Of a stretch of 64,000 bases of DNA, positions 16,949 to 25,810 are shown piece after piece. The notes below the pieces were generated by a model, which saw only the letters and a list, made by a program, of their open reading frames with translations, was not told the DNA's origin and made no database searches. Origin of the DNA: Pleionea sp. CnH1-48 (lineage in GTDB: Bacteria; Pseudomonadota; Gammaproteobacteria; Enterobacterales; Kangiellaceae); the NCBI RefSeq assembly GCF_024124665.1, contig NZ_JAMXSB010000001.1, forward strand, positions 558,001 to 622,000, in the 5' to 3' direction. The translations under genes were made by a program, and so were the position numbers. The stretch's first letter is position 1, and the number at the start of each line of letters is the position of its first letter.

Positions 16949-18136
16949 TCATAAGCTTACCTTTTTTTGAATGACTTCGAGCAGTTTATCAGCAGAAAAT
17001 GTCTGTTGTTCTCCATCGCGATGTCTTAAGACAAACTCATTGCATGAAGCCTCTTGTTCGCCTGCAATAAGTACCAGCGGTACTTTCTGTTGATGAAACA
17101 TTTTAATTTTTTTTCCAATCCCTTGCTGCTGAACATTAAGCACAGACGGAATACCCAACTCCAATAAGTTCTGTTGCATCTGACGACAATGCTCAATTGC
17201 CTTCTCCCCAATCGAGGCAATGGCTACAGGTTGAGGATGAACCCACTCTGGCAAATTGCCTTGATAAGTCTCAAGCAAAATTCCGATCCAGCGTTCTAAT
17301 GATCCATAAACTGCCTGATGTAACATCACAGGCATCTTACGCTCTCCAGACTCGTCGACATACTCTAACTCAAAACGCCTTGGCATGTTAAAGTCCAACT
17401 GAATAGTGCCACACTGCCACTGCCTATCTTGACTATCTTTGAGCACCAGCTCTATCTTAGGTCCGTAAAATGCCCCCTCCCCTGGTTGCATTTGAAAGTC
17501 CAGTTTTGCCTCACGACAAGCTTGTTCCAATAACTGTTCAGCGCGACTCCAATCACTATCATCACCAAAATACTCTTGAGGTCGAGTCGAAATGCGAACG
17601 TCCAAGTGGTGATATCCATAGTCGCCATAGACTTTTCTAGCTCGTGCTAGAAACAAACGAATTTCGCGTACGCAATCCTGCCATCGACAAACAACATGGG
17701 CATCATCTTGAGTAAACTGACGCAGTCGCATTAGCCCATTGAGCGCACCAGAGGGCTCGTTGCGATGCACCTGACCAAACTCAAATACCCGATAAGGTAG
17801 CGAGCGATAACTTAAGACGCCACGTTTAAAAAACAGAATATGAGCCGGACACGACATTGGCTTTAAAGCACATTGAGGTTCTTCATTGTTGGCACCGCCA
17901 ACAAACATATTTTCGGAGAACTTTTCCCAATGGCCAGAAGTTTCCCATAACTCTTTTTTCAAGAAAACGGGAGTCGATATTTCTACAAACCCCGATGCTT
18001 CATAAAGCTTTTGAATATGGCGTTTTACTTTGTTAAAAAGCCGCCATCCATTGGGATGCCAGAACACCATACCAGGCCCAGAAGGTTCTGAGTGAAAGAG
18101 ATCCAGCTGTTGTGCAATTTTGCGATGTTTTTCCAT
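16949..18136 (-). CDS. Threonyl-tRNA synthetase paralogue lacking TGS and editing domains
   Basis: 395 residues from ATG 18136 (AGAGG site 8 bases upstream), against about 640 in normal ThrRS. The protein begins at the point matching E. coli ThrRS catalytic-core onset ('HRKIAQQLDLF') and has the class II core plus the C-terminal anticodon-binding domain. Zinc ligands are present as Cys96, His147 and His273; their spacing (51 and 126) equals that of E. coli C334/H385/H511. Motif 2 Arg is in 'HRNEPSGALNGLMR', motif 3 in 'GSLERWIGILLE'. Substitutions sit beside the zinc Cys ('KPMSCPAH' where housekeeping enzymes usually have KPMNCPGH). It should charge tRNA-Thr without editing. A Thr-codon attenuator precedes it. 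Roles could be starvation back-up or resistance to a ThrRS inhibitor. Confidence 0.9.
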   Translation of the reverse strand: MEKHRKIAQQLDLFHSEPSGPGMVFWHPNGWRLFNKVKRHIQKLYEASGFVEISTPVFLKKELWETSGHWEKFSENMFVGGANNEEPQCALKPMSCPAHILFFKRGVLSYRSLPYRVFEFGQVHRNEPSGALNGLMRLRQFTQDDAHVVCRWQDCVREIRLFLARARKVYGDYGYHHLDVRISTRPQEYFGDDSDWSRAEQLLEQACREAKLDFQMQPGEGAFYGPKIELVLKDSQDRQWQCGTIQLDFNMPRRFELEYVDESGERKMPVMLHQAVYGSLERWIGILLETYQGNLPEWVHPQPVAIASIGEKAIEHCRQMQQNLLELGIPSVLNVQQQGIGKKIKMFHQQKVPLVLIAGEQEASCNEFVLRHRDGEQQTFSADKLLEVIQKKVSL

Positions 18137-18182
18137 GATTTTTGCCTCTTTGTGAATGTCTCTGAGCAAAAACCATGAACAA

Positions 18183-18221
18183 AAAAAAGACCCTCTGGCT
18201 TTCGCTCAGAGGGTCTTTTTT
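18183..18221 (-). terminator. Attenuator terminator hairpin upstream of the ThrRS paralogue
   Basis: On the - strand: A-run, 9-bp perfect stem GACCCTCTG/CAGAGGGTC (18207-18215 as CAGAGGGTC read on +, paired with 18189-18197), inner GC-GAAA-GC tetraloop, then a T-run of about eight. It lies between leader peptide 18239-18307 and the start codon at 18136, so it must be bypassed for the gene to be expressed. Confidence 0.88.
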
Positions 18222-18238
18222 AAAAATACGTTTAAGCA

Positions 18239-18307
18239 CTACCCTCCAAGGAATTTCTCGGTGGTAGTGGTGGTAACAAATTGTGGGTACAGATTTATAA
18301 TGTTCAT
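18239..18307 (-). CDS. Thr-rich leader peptide of a transcription attenuator
   Basis: A 22-codon ORF on the - strand: ATG at 18307, then reading '...LYPQFVTTTTTEKFLGG' and TAG at 18239. Codons 12-16 are ACC ACC ACT ACC ACC, five Thr in a row, ahead of a terminator for a threonyl-tRNA synthetase gene. The RNA can fold in two ways. CACTACC (inside the Thr codons) pairs with GGTAGTG (over the stop codon) and leaves the terminator free. If a ribosome stalls on Thr codons, GGAGGGT near the stop can pair with ACCCTCT, the 5' arm of the terminator, and open the gene. This is the thr/his operon logic. No good ribosome site is seen, so translation may be leaderless or weak. Confidence 0.85.
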   Translation of the reverse strand: MNIINLYPQFVTTTTTEKFLGG

Positions 18308-18313
18308 AATTCT

Positions 18314-18342
18314 AAACTAACAGCTCATAGATTTGATGTAAA
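18314..18342 (-). promoter_or_regulatory. Possible promoter of the attenuated ThrRS gene
   Basis: On the - strand TTTACA (18337-18342) and TAGTTT (18314-18319) are separated by 17 bases. Transcription would start just before the leader ATG at 18307, which would explain the missing ribosome site. The -10 box is poor. Confidence 0.35.
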
Positions 18343-18375
18343 GAGCAAAGTTAGGCTTTTTGAGTTCAACCATAG

Positions 18376-18558
18376 TCAGTGAGTTTTTACCTTTTGCGCG
18401 TCACAGCCTTCGCAACGATAAACAGTCACCAGCTTGCCAGACTTCACATCAAATTGTTTGTCTTTCCAAACTTTCCACTTATGAAAACCATGCCCGCATA
18501 ACTTCTTGCGACTTTTACGCTGATTTTTTGCTTGTTTAAATGAAATAACATCAGCCAT
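18376..18558 (-). CDS. Small basic protein with a CxxC pair
   Basis: 60 residues: 'MADVISFKQAKNQRKSRKKL' followed by 'CGHGFHKWKV' and a C-terminal 'YRCEGCDAQKVKTH'. The Cys/His set (CGHGFH and RCEGC) could form a small zinc site. It is highly basic, suggesting RNA or DNA contact, but no function is known to me. Similar short proteins occur in gammaproteobacteria as conserved hypotheticals. It lies just upstream of the attenuator region on the same strand. Confidence 0.6.
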   Translation of the reverse strand: MADVISFKQAKNQRKSRKKLCGHGFHKWKVWKDKQFDVKSGKLVTVYRCEGCDAQKVKTH

Positions 18559-18614
18559 AGCGAAAACCTGTAGATCTTATTCAAACGTTATTGCTAATCC
18601 CTTTTGCTATTAAA

Positions 18615-18675
18615 TATACCCAAAGTACTTCGAGGTGCAGCCAACACCGCAGCATCTTGAAAGGCGAAGGGTATA
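18615..18675. repeat. REP-like palindromic element
   Basis: Bounded by TATACCC (18615-18621) and GGGTATA (18669-18675), with an inner stem-loop formed by TTCGAGGTGC and GCATCTTGAA, including G.T pairs. It lies in the gap between the tricorn gene end and the 60-residue gene. The layout suits a dispersed intergenic repeat. No second copy was seen in this window, so the repeat status is inferred. Confidence 0.5.
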
Positions 18676-18752
18676 AAATAAGCAACATACTGTAACTCAA
18701 TATATTGCTTATTCTAGCACTGCCACTCTCAAAGTGGGAGCAGCCATCTCTC

Positions 18753-21700
18753 TTACTGTTGAGGCACGCGTATAGGTGCTTTGGGTTGTTCTTTTGTGAC
18801 AACAGGCGCTCTTTCTAATGCTTCCAACGCCACTTTCACAGCAACCTCAAGTTGGTGATCAACACCTTTCACAGAATACTTGGCCAGCTGGTCCACATCG
18901 ATATCTGGCACTACGCCTTCGTTTTCAATCTTCCACTCACCCTGCAAGTTATAAAAACCACTTCGAGGAGCTGTGATGGAACCGCCATTCATCAATCGAG
19001 GAACGCCCCAAATACCCACCAGGCCGCCCCAGGTGGTTTTACCAACTAACGGCCCCAGTTTGTAGAAGCGGAACATATAAGGCAGTATGTCGCCACCGGA
19101 TCCAGATACTTCATTAATCAACATCACTTTAGGCCCCCAGATACCAGCACCAGGGCTGCTAAGTGGTTGCTTATGTCTCAAGTTATTATTGAAGTAACCA
19201 TTTCTTTCTCTTCTGAGAATATCAATAATATATTCGGCAATTTGCCCACCGTGGTTAAAACGCTCGTCAATTACAATGCCTTCACGATTAGCCTGAGCAA
19301 AGAAGTAACGATTAAAATACTCAAAACCTTGAGTCGTGGTGTTAGGCACCCATACATAAGCCAACTTACCTTTTGACTGCTTATCAACATAACGACGATT
19401 GTCTTCTACCCAGGCATTGCTACGCAATTGATATTCAGAAGCAATAGGCACAACCGTTACCGTACGACGGTTTTTGCCACTAGAGTTGGTAGCAATGGTC
19501 AAACGTGTTTGTTTGCCCTGAGTACCACGCAATGCTTGATAAAGATTATCACCTTTACGCAAACTTTTACCATTAATGGCCAACAAATACTCGCCGTCTT
19601 TCACCTTCAATCCAGCTGCAGCCAAAGGCGCACTGAGTTGATCAGCTGCAAACCAGCTTTCGCCTCGATAAATGCGTTTAAAGCGAAACGCTTTGTTGTT
19701 CCACTCAATATCGGCACCTAACAATCCCGTTTTCGCACGACCAATATCGGGTAGACCACCAGCACGAGTATAACTGTGGCCAACCGCCATCTCTGCACCG
19801 ATGTTATCTAACAAGTAAGCCAGATCGGCTGGATGCTTTACATGTTCAACAAGAGGTAAATAATCTTGATATACCTGATCCCAGTCAGCACCATGAAAAT
19901 TATCAACATAAAAATAATCACGCTGATAACGCCATGCTTCGCGGAATATCTGTCGAGCTTCCAACTCTGGCTCCACCCACTTTTGTAGGTCGACTTTCAT
20001 TGCTTTGCCACTGGCCATCTTGGCTTTTGCAGCGAATGTTTTCCATTGCTTGCCAGCACGAGCCATGATCATCTTTCGGTCTGCCGATAGAGCGTATTGA
20101 TTAACTCCATCTGCAATTGATTTAGCTTCGCGTTTGTCAAAATCGTAACGCATTAGCGAAGCGTCTTTGTCTTTCCACTTTAGATAAAATAACTGGCCAC
20201 TAGCTCCTGCTTGCAGATGGGTCAGGCGATCTTTACTAACATCAATGGGTAAGATTCTTTGCGCCAGATTTTGCAGTTCAATGGTCAGTTTAGTTTCTTT
20301 CTCTTCATCGTCTTCATCCTTATCTTTTTTAGCCACAGACTCTTCATCGCTGCGCGGCAATAAGGGTGAACCTTCATTTGGGTCCAGTACCATATAGTAA
20401 GGTTGATAAGTCGCCTTGAACGCATTCGTAGTCATGTCTAACCAGGCTGCCGAAGGCCCAAAATCAATACTGGCTAAAAAGTATAAACGGCTGGCTTCTT
20501 GATCCCACGAAGGATAGCGTGCATCGGCCAAACCATCGGTCACGGCATAAGACTTCTTTTGTTTCATAGAGTACAAATAAATGCTGCGGAAGAAAGTTTC
20601 GCTTTCTTTTACATACGCCAACCACTGACTATCTGGAGACCAACTGAGTTCGAAAGACCAGTTAACCGATACCACAGGCTGTTGCGCTACTTTGGTTAGT
20701 TTTCCTGATTTAACGGCAAGCAGCCAGAGTTGCTGTTTCTGATCAACCAGCGCAATCTGTTTATCGTCAGGCGACCAAAGTAAATCGTGATAATATCCTT
20801 TTTCTTGCAGTTTGATGCGCTTTTTTACTGCGCCCATTTGATCGGCAATGATCAAACGATATTCTCCCGACTCATCGGATACCCACGCAATACGTTCACC
20901 ACCATTAGACCATGTTGCTGCCACTTCACGACTGTCAGATGTTTCAGTGAGATTTCTCACGTCGCCATGTTCAGCGGGTACCGTAAACACATCACCTCGA
21001 GCCACAAACAAACCGCGCTTACCTGTGGGAGAAAGTTTCGATGATTCGATTAATTCATTCACGTCTGCAAAATGGTCACGATTCCATGAGAAGTCACCAC
21101 GCAGATGAATATCGAGTCGCTGTGCATCCTGCTGTCCCTTTTTATAAAAAAGATCGCCATGACGTTGATAAACCAGTGAATCACCATCAACAGCATACCC
21201 CATTACGTCATAGCCTTTGTGCTCTGTCACGGCTTCAACTTGAGCGCCAGCCACAGAGTAGCGAAAAACATTCGCGACTTGATTACGGTTAGACATAAAG
21301 TAAATATAATCACCCTGCCACTGAGGAGCCCACTCTTTTGCACCATTGGCTGGTAACAAAGTCTCTTCAAGAGATTTTAGATCAATAATTCTTAAATCCT
21401 GATTCTGACCGCCACGATAATTACGCCAGCCGTCATCCCAACTACCTTGACGACGAAAAACCAGTTGCTTGCCATCTGCAGAATAGTCACCATGAAGCGC
21501 ACGATTCATTGGTAAAGATGTCGGCATACCGCCGTCGGCAGAAATACTCCACAACTGACTCCATGCACGAGGCGCATTCGCCCGCCCACTCGAGAACAGA
21601 ACATTTTGACCATCAGGGCTCCAGCCAACCGCACTGTCGTTGCCGGGATGATAGGTTAAGCGCTTGGCTTCGCCACCATTGATCGATACAACGTAAACAT

Positions 21701-21968
21701 CGTTATTACCATCATACTGACCGGTGAATGCCACCCATTGCCCATCAGGCGATATGACAGGGTTTGACTCCTGTCCTTGAAAGCTGGTTAGCCGGGTGGC
21801 CGTTAAGTTATCTAGCGACGTTTTCCAAATATCCCTTGCGTAGGTAAATACTAATGTATTTTGATGTAACGAGGGCTCACGCAACAACCGCGTACGGTCA
21901 TCTTCGCTATTCGCCCAAGCCGATGAGCAAACACCTGTAAGTAGTAATAGAGCTAAACTTTTTTTCAC
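18753..21968 (-). CDS. Periplasmic tricorn-like protease (S41 family)
   Basis: 1071 residues from the GTG at 21968, which has AGGAG 8 bases upstream and starts a signal peptide ('KKSLALLLLTGVCSSAWA'); an in-frame ATG upstream would bury the signal. Domains in order: two beta-propellers (about 25-650, 'NPVISPDGQWVAFTGQYDGN', 'SADGGMPTSLPM', 'LSWSPDSQWLAYVK'), a tricorn core segment with 'EMAVGHSYTR' (catalytic His region), a PDZ domain ('LAAAGLKVKDGEYLLAING') and the S41 protease core with 'EVSGSGGDILPYMF' holding the nucleophile Ser and 'GIVIDERFNHGGQ'. An acidic Lys/Glu stretch interrupts the second propeller. It should degrade peptides in the periplasm. Single gene. Confidence 0.92.
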   Translation of the reverse strand: MKKSLALLLLTGVCSSAWANSEDDRTRLLREPSLHQNTLVFTYARDIWKTSLDNLTATRLTSFQGQESNPVISPDGQWVAFTGQYDGNNDVYVVSINGGEAKRLTYHPGNDSAVGWSPDGQNVLFSSGRANAPRAWSQLWSISADGGMPTSLPMNRALHGDYSADGKQLVFRRQGSWDDGWRNYRGGQNQDLRIIDLKSLEETLLPANGAKEWAPQWQGDYIYFMSNRNQVANVFRYSVAGAQVEAVTEHKGYDVMGYAVDGDSLVYQRHGDLFYKKGQQDAQRLDIHLRGDFSWNRDHFADVNELIESSKLSPTGKRGLFVARGDVFTVPAEHGDVRNLTETSDSREVAATWSNGGERIAWVSDESGEYRLIIADQMGAVKKRIKLQEKGYYHDLLWSPDDKQIALVDQKQQLWLLAVKSGKLTKVAQQPVVSVNWSFELSWSPDSQWLAYVKESETFFRSIYLYSMKQKKSYAVTDGLADARYPSWDQEASRLYFLASIDFGPSAAWLDMTTNAFKATYQPYYMVLDPNEGSPLLPRSDEESVAKKDKDEDDEEKETKLTIELQNLAQRILPIDVSKDRLTHLQAGASGQLFYLKWKDKDASLMRYDFDKREAKSIADGVNQYALSADRKMIMARAGKQWKTFAAKAKMASGKAMKVDLQKWVEPELEARQIFREAWRYQRDYFYVDNFHGADWDQVYQDYLPLVEHVKHPADLAYLLDNIGAEMAVGHSYTRAGGLPDIGRAKTGLLGADIEWNNKAFRFKRIYRGESWFAADQLSAPLAAAGLKVKDGEYLLAINGKSLRKGDNLYQALRGTQGKQTRLTIATNSSGKNRRTVTVVPIASEYQLRSNAWVEDNRRYVDKQSKGKLAYVWVPNTTTQGFEYFNRYFFAQANREGIVIDERFNHGGQIAEYIIDILRRERNGYFNNNLRHKQPLSSPGAGIWGPKVMLINEVSGSGGDILPYMFRFYKLGPLVGKTTWGGLVGIWGVPRLMNGGSITAPRSGFYNLQGEWKIENEGVVPDIDVDQLAKYSVKGVDHQLEVAVKVALEALERAPVVTKEQPKAPIRVPQQ

Positions 21969-22169
21969 TATTATGGCTCCTGGTATGGCAGTCATTTTTA
22001 CGTTGTAGTAATAATTTCGCAAGACGACAGAGATTATCTAAAGTGTCCCATTATGCCTATCGAGCGTAAACGAGACGAATAAAAATTGTTAATAGCCGTT
22101 TCAGACTTTTATGGCAGCTTTGACTAATTGCACAGCTTTTCAAAACAAAGCATTCCCAGCACTCGGCCC

Positions 22170-22478
22170 TTACTCCTTAACAACAGAGAAGAAGCGTCCT
22201 TTCCAGGCAATGGGAAACAAACTGATAAACATAACCACCGCAACGACAACAAACTCGGTACGTGAGTTAAAAAATACTACATAGCCAATAATGGCAAAAA
22301 CAATCCAGGCATATACCAACATAAAACTGTTTTGCTTGAGTTTTATCTGGCAATGAGGGCAACGAAAGTGTTTATCCCATTTTGACTCCCCGACACCTTG
22401 TTCTAGATACTCATTATGGGTAGCCTTTTCGTGACATGAGGGACAAGAAATCAGTTTAATACGTTCATGAAATTCCAT
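22170..22478 (-). CDS. Small zinc-ribbon membrane protein
   Basis: 102 residues. An N-terminal zinc ribbon has 'SCPSCHEKATHNE' and 'FRCPHCQIK', followed by two closely spaced hydrophobic segments ('SFMLVYAWIVFAIIGYVVFF' and 'EFVVVAVVMFISLFPIAW'). It probably sits in the inner membrane with the ribbon in the cytoplasm. No function recognised. It is 15 bases downstream of hrpB and likely shares its transcript. Confidence 0.65.
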   Translation of the reverse strand: MEFHERIKLISCPSCHEKATHNEYLEQGVGESKWDKHFRCPHCQIKLKQNSFMLVYAWIVFAIIGYVVFFNSRTEFVVVAVVMFISLFPIAWKGRFFSVVKE

Positions 22479-22493
22479 AATATTCTCTTTTAA

Positions 22494-25013
22494 TCATTGA
22501 CGATGTTTAGTTTTTCGAGTCGCCACAGCAGTAAGCGGATCATCCGGCCAGGGATGCTTAGGATACCGACCCTTCATTTCTTTCTTAACGTCATCGTAGC
22601 CATGACTCCAGAAATTGGCCAAGTCTTGAGTAATTTGCAAAGGACGGCGTGCAGGCGACAACAAATGCACCACCACAGCAATCCGATTTTGAGCGACCCG
22701 AGGCGACTCTTTAACACCGAACATCTCTTGCAGTTTTACAGCGAGAATGGGTTGTTCTCCCTGCATGTAATCTAAAGTAATTTTGGAACCAGAAGGAACA
22801 GGCCAATGGGTTGGCATCAGCTCATCCAGTTGTTGCTGTTGAGGCCAGTCCAACAGACTAAAAAGAGCTTGTTGCAAATCTTGCTCAGTGATCTGTTTGA
22901 TGGCTTTTTTGCCGACAATAAAAGGTGCTAACCAATCATTCAATGTCACTGCCAGTTGCTGTTCAGAAACATCAGGAAAAAGGCTTTCAAATTCGGCAAC
23001 GCTTCTTAGTCGTTCGATACGAGCTTGCCATTGACGTAAGTGAGGTGTCCAAGGTAAAGCCGCGACGCCCATCTTTGAAATTGCCGCTAGCAATCCCTGG
23101 GTCAATAGTTGAGGCTCAGGCTCGCGCACGGCCTCTCGCTCCAAAACAAGCGCCTGATAACGAGAAATATTCTCGACCTCTACCTGCTGGAGTTTATCGT
23201 TCCAATGATGCTCTTGCTGGCGCACAACCTGATCACCAAAAGCCTCAATGACATCGCTTTTATCAAGGGGGGCCGTTAAACGGATGTGTCCGTGTCGATC
23301 ATTACCGCTGATATCAACGGCTACCAGCCAATCGAAATCGATCATAAAGTCATCGGCAAAGGCAGCGCCGCTGCCGTTAGCCAAGCGATAACCTTGGCCT
23401 CGTTTTTGTGCAATCCGATCGGGGTAGGCATAGGCTAGCAACAAACCGAGAGTTTTATCATCGGCCTCTGTCTCTGTAGGTAAGCTCCCTACCAGCTGTT
23501 TGAGTTTATTTTGAAGAGAGGTCGCCTGTTGCATAATGCGCTGATAACGAGTGTTGCGTTTGTTTTGTTCCCGCTGCAACAGCAATAAACGCATTAAAAT
23601 ATCTGGATTACGGCCTTCATCACCAGAAAGAATGTCTCTCTCTTCTAACAATGCCGCCAACAAACAAGCCGAACGTACCAACTTCATGTTGATCGATTGA
23701 AACAACATGTTCGCCAAACGAGGATGGACGCCTAGCTTCAAACTCTGTTGGCCAGTGCGAGTAATCCGATTCTCTTTATCTAAAGCAGATAACTGACGCA
23801 GCAACTTTTGTGCTTGTTGATACGCCCCCGCATTAGGCATATCCAACAGTTTTAGCTCAGTGGGTTCAAATACGCCCCACTGAGCCAACTCAAGCACCAT
23901 AGGAGCCATATCACTACGAAGAATTTCGGCACGAGAATAAGGCGCCAAAGATTCTGATTCAGGCCATAATCGATAACACTTGCCAGCACTTAAGCGTCCA
24001 GCTCGCCCTGCACGCTGCTCGGCAGAATCTTTAGCAATACGTCGAGTCACCAGGCGGTTAAAACCTCGTTGTGGTTCAAACTCACTCTGACGCATCCAGC
24101 CCGAATCAATGACCGCCTGAATGCCAGCTATCGTTAAACTGGTTTCGGCAATGTTGGTTGCAAGAATGATCGTTCGCTGGTCTGGCAATGGTCGAACTGC
24201 TTTTTGCTGTTGCTGCCAGTTAAGATCACCATAAAGCACCGACACTTCTGGTCGCGGCAGTCCCTCCTGCGAAAAATCGAAATCATTGATTCGTTCCTGG
24301 GCACGCAAAATGTCTCCCACACCGGGTAAGAACACCAATACATTGCCCTGAGTTTCGATGAGTGCCTTTTTGACTGCTGGCAACAGTTGTTCAAGCCTAT
24401 CCCGGTTTGCCCTGCTCGCCATGAGGTATTCCGTTGTCACTGGATAACGACGACCCTCACATTGGATCACAGGCGCTTCATCCAGTAACGCAGAAACAGA
24501 AGAGGTATCGATAGTGGCCGACATAACCAACAGTGACAGATCGTCACGCAGTGCTGATTGCACCTCATAAGCCAGTGCCAACCCAAGATCAGCATGAAGA
24601 CTGCGCTCATGAAATTCGTCAAAAATAATCAGAGCAATGCCAGTCAGTTCGGGATCTGACTGAATCATGCGCGTCAGTATTCCCTCGGTAATCACCTCAA
24701 TACGTGTGTGTGGTCCAACCTTAACGTCATTACGGATCCGATATCCGACGGTTTCACCTACCTGCTCACCCAACATCTCAGCCATACGCATAGCCGCATT
24801 ACGCGCAGCCAGACGACGTGGTTCGAGCATCACAATTTTTTGGTTGGATGTGACATCCCCTAGCAATGCCAAGGGTATCAGTGTGGTTTTGCCTGCACCG
24901 GGTTCGGCTTGCAGAATTGCCCGTTGATGTTTGGCCAGTTGCTGGCGAACATCGCCAATCACCTGACTCACAGGCAATTGGCTTTGTGCAATCACAGCAT
25001 CAAGGTTTTGCAT
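22494..25013 (-). CDS. hrpB: ATP-dependent helicase HrpB
   Basis: 839 residues, the normal size for HrpB. The DEAH-type motor opens with Walker A 'AEPGAGKTTLIPL' (about 37-50), motif II as 'FDEFHERS', motif III 'VMSATID', and C-terminal helicase motifs 'ATNIAETSLTIAGI' and 'QRAGRAGR'. The family's own C-terminal part follows ('RIAQKRGQGYRLANGSG', 'LSPARRPLQITQDLANFW'). HrpB is a putative RNA helicase of uncertain role, conserved in proteobacteria. DEFH instead of DEAH is normal for this family. Confidence 0.95.
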   Translation of the reverse strand: MQNLDAVIAQSQLPVSQVIGDVRQQLAKHQRAILQAEPGAGKTTLIPLALLGDVTSNQKIVMLEPRRLAARNAAMRMAEMLGEQVGETVGYRIRNDVKVGPHTRIEVITEGILTRMIQSDPELTGIALIIFDEFHERSLHADLGLALAYEVQSALRDDLSLLVMSATIDTSSVSALLDEAPVIQCEGRRYPVTTEYLMASRANRDRLEQLLPAVKKALIETQGNVLVFLPGVGDILRAQERINDFDFSQEGLPRPEVSVLYGDLNWQQQQKAVRPLPDQRTIILATNIAETSLTIAGIQAVIDSGWMRQSEFEPQRGFNRLVTRRIAKDSAEQRAGRAGRLSAGKCYRLWPESESLAPYSRAEILRSDMAPMVLELAQWGVFEPTELKLLDMPNAGAYQQAQKLLRQLSALDKENRITRTGQQSLKLGVHPRLANMLFQSINMKLVRSACLLAALLEERDILSGDEGRNPDILMRLLLLQREQNKRNTRYQRIMQQATSLQNKLKQLVGSLPTETEADDKTLGLLLAYAYPDRIAQKRGQGYRLANGSGAAFADDFMIDFDWLVAVDISGNDRHGHIRLTAPLDKSDVIEAFGDQVVRQQEHHWNDKLQQVEVENISRYQALVLEREAVREPEPQLLTQGLLAAISKMGVAALPWTPHLRQWQARIERLRSVAEFESLFPDVSEQQLAVTLNDWLAPFIVGKKAIKQITEQDLQQALFSLLDWPQQQQLDELMPTHWPVPSGSKITLDYMQGEQPILAVKLQEMFGVKESPRVAQNRIAVVVHLLSPARRPLQITQDLANFWSHGYDDVKKEMKGRYPKHPWPDDPLTAVATRKTKHRQ

Positions 25014-25071
25014 GAGGTTTTATCCACTTAAGGGTCTCTGGGCCAATGGCCAATCAGCAGACCTCACTCAC

Positions 25072-25731
25072 TTAAGCTAATACCGACTGCAACCACTGCG
25101 AAATATCAGCAATCTGTGGCGGGCATACCGCATGCTGCATGGGGTAGGTTTTATAAGCGGGTTTAAAGTTAAGTTCTTGTAACGTCTGAACCGCTTGCTG
25201 TCCTAAGATCTCAGGAACCACGGGATCTGCTGTTCCGTGAAACACATGAATAGGCAAAGATTGGTTAGCAGGGTTAACCTGAATGGTGTCTTTAGTGGCA
25301 AAATAGGTCGACATGGTCATTAATCCTGCCAAAGGTTTGTCATAACTCAAAGCCGTTTGATAAGCCACTGCTCCGCCCTGAGAAAATCCAGCTAACACGA
25401 TACGTTTGCTATCAATTCCTCGTTCAATTTCGCGTTCAATCAATTGCGTAATCGCAGCCGAAGATTTTAATATCTGCTCTTCATCAATCTCTCGCTCAAT
25501 ACTCATTGATAAGATGTCGTACCAGGCACGCATCACCATTCCACCATTGATAGTGACTGGAATCGTCGGTGCATGAGGGAATACAAAACGTGCTCCCAAA
25601 GAAGCAGGCAGCCGTAGTTCGGGCACAATAGGCTCAAAGTCATGTCCATCGGCTCCCAGACCATGAAGCCAGATAACCGACGCAGTGACGTCTGATTGGG
25701 TTTCAACTTCGACGCAGGGTAAATAAGACAT
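25072..25731 (-). CDS. Carboxylesterase/lysophospholipase-like alpha/beta hydrolase
   Basis: 219 residues, typical for the phospholipase/carboxylesterase family (Pseudomonas EstB-like). Motifs: 'VIWLHGLGADGHDFEP' at the N-terminus, nucleophile Ser in 'LAGFSQGGAVAYQTAL' (~residue 115), Asp in 'FHGTADPVVPE' and His in 'MQHAVCPP'. No signal peptide, so cytosolic hydrolysis of short-chain esters or thioesters. It is close upstream of hrpB in the same direction (58-base gap) and may be co-transcribed. Confidence 0.9.
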   Translation of the reverse strand: MSYLPCVEVETQSDVTASVIWLHGLGADGHDFEPIVPELRLPASLGARFVFPHAPTIPVTINGGMVMRAWYDILSMSIEREIDEEQILKSSAAITQLIEREIERGIDSKRIVLAGFSQGGAVAYQTALSYDKPLAGLMTMSTYFATKDTIQVNPANQSLPIHVFHGTADPVVPEILGQQAVQTLQELNFKPAYKTYPMQHAVCPPQIADISQWLQSVLA

Positions 25732-25810
25732 AATAATTACTCGATAAATAGTCGTTTAGATGAGCGCATTGTAAGTGGAAATCAAGCAAAGAGGAAGAGA
25801 CGGAAGGCCG

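Noticed and set aside
18033-18239. 68-codon frame through the attenuator terminator
   Set aside because: It crosses the terminator hairpin and then the start of the ThrRS gene in another frame; the 22-codon Thr-rich ORF is the sensible leader.
18581-18802. 73-codon - strand frame overlapping the tricorn gene end
   Set aside because: It runs through the REP-like palindrome and the 3' end of the protease gene; composition follows the repeat and there is no ribosome site.
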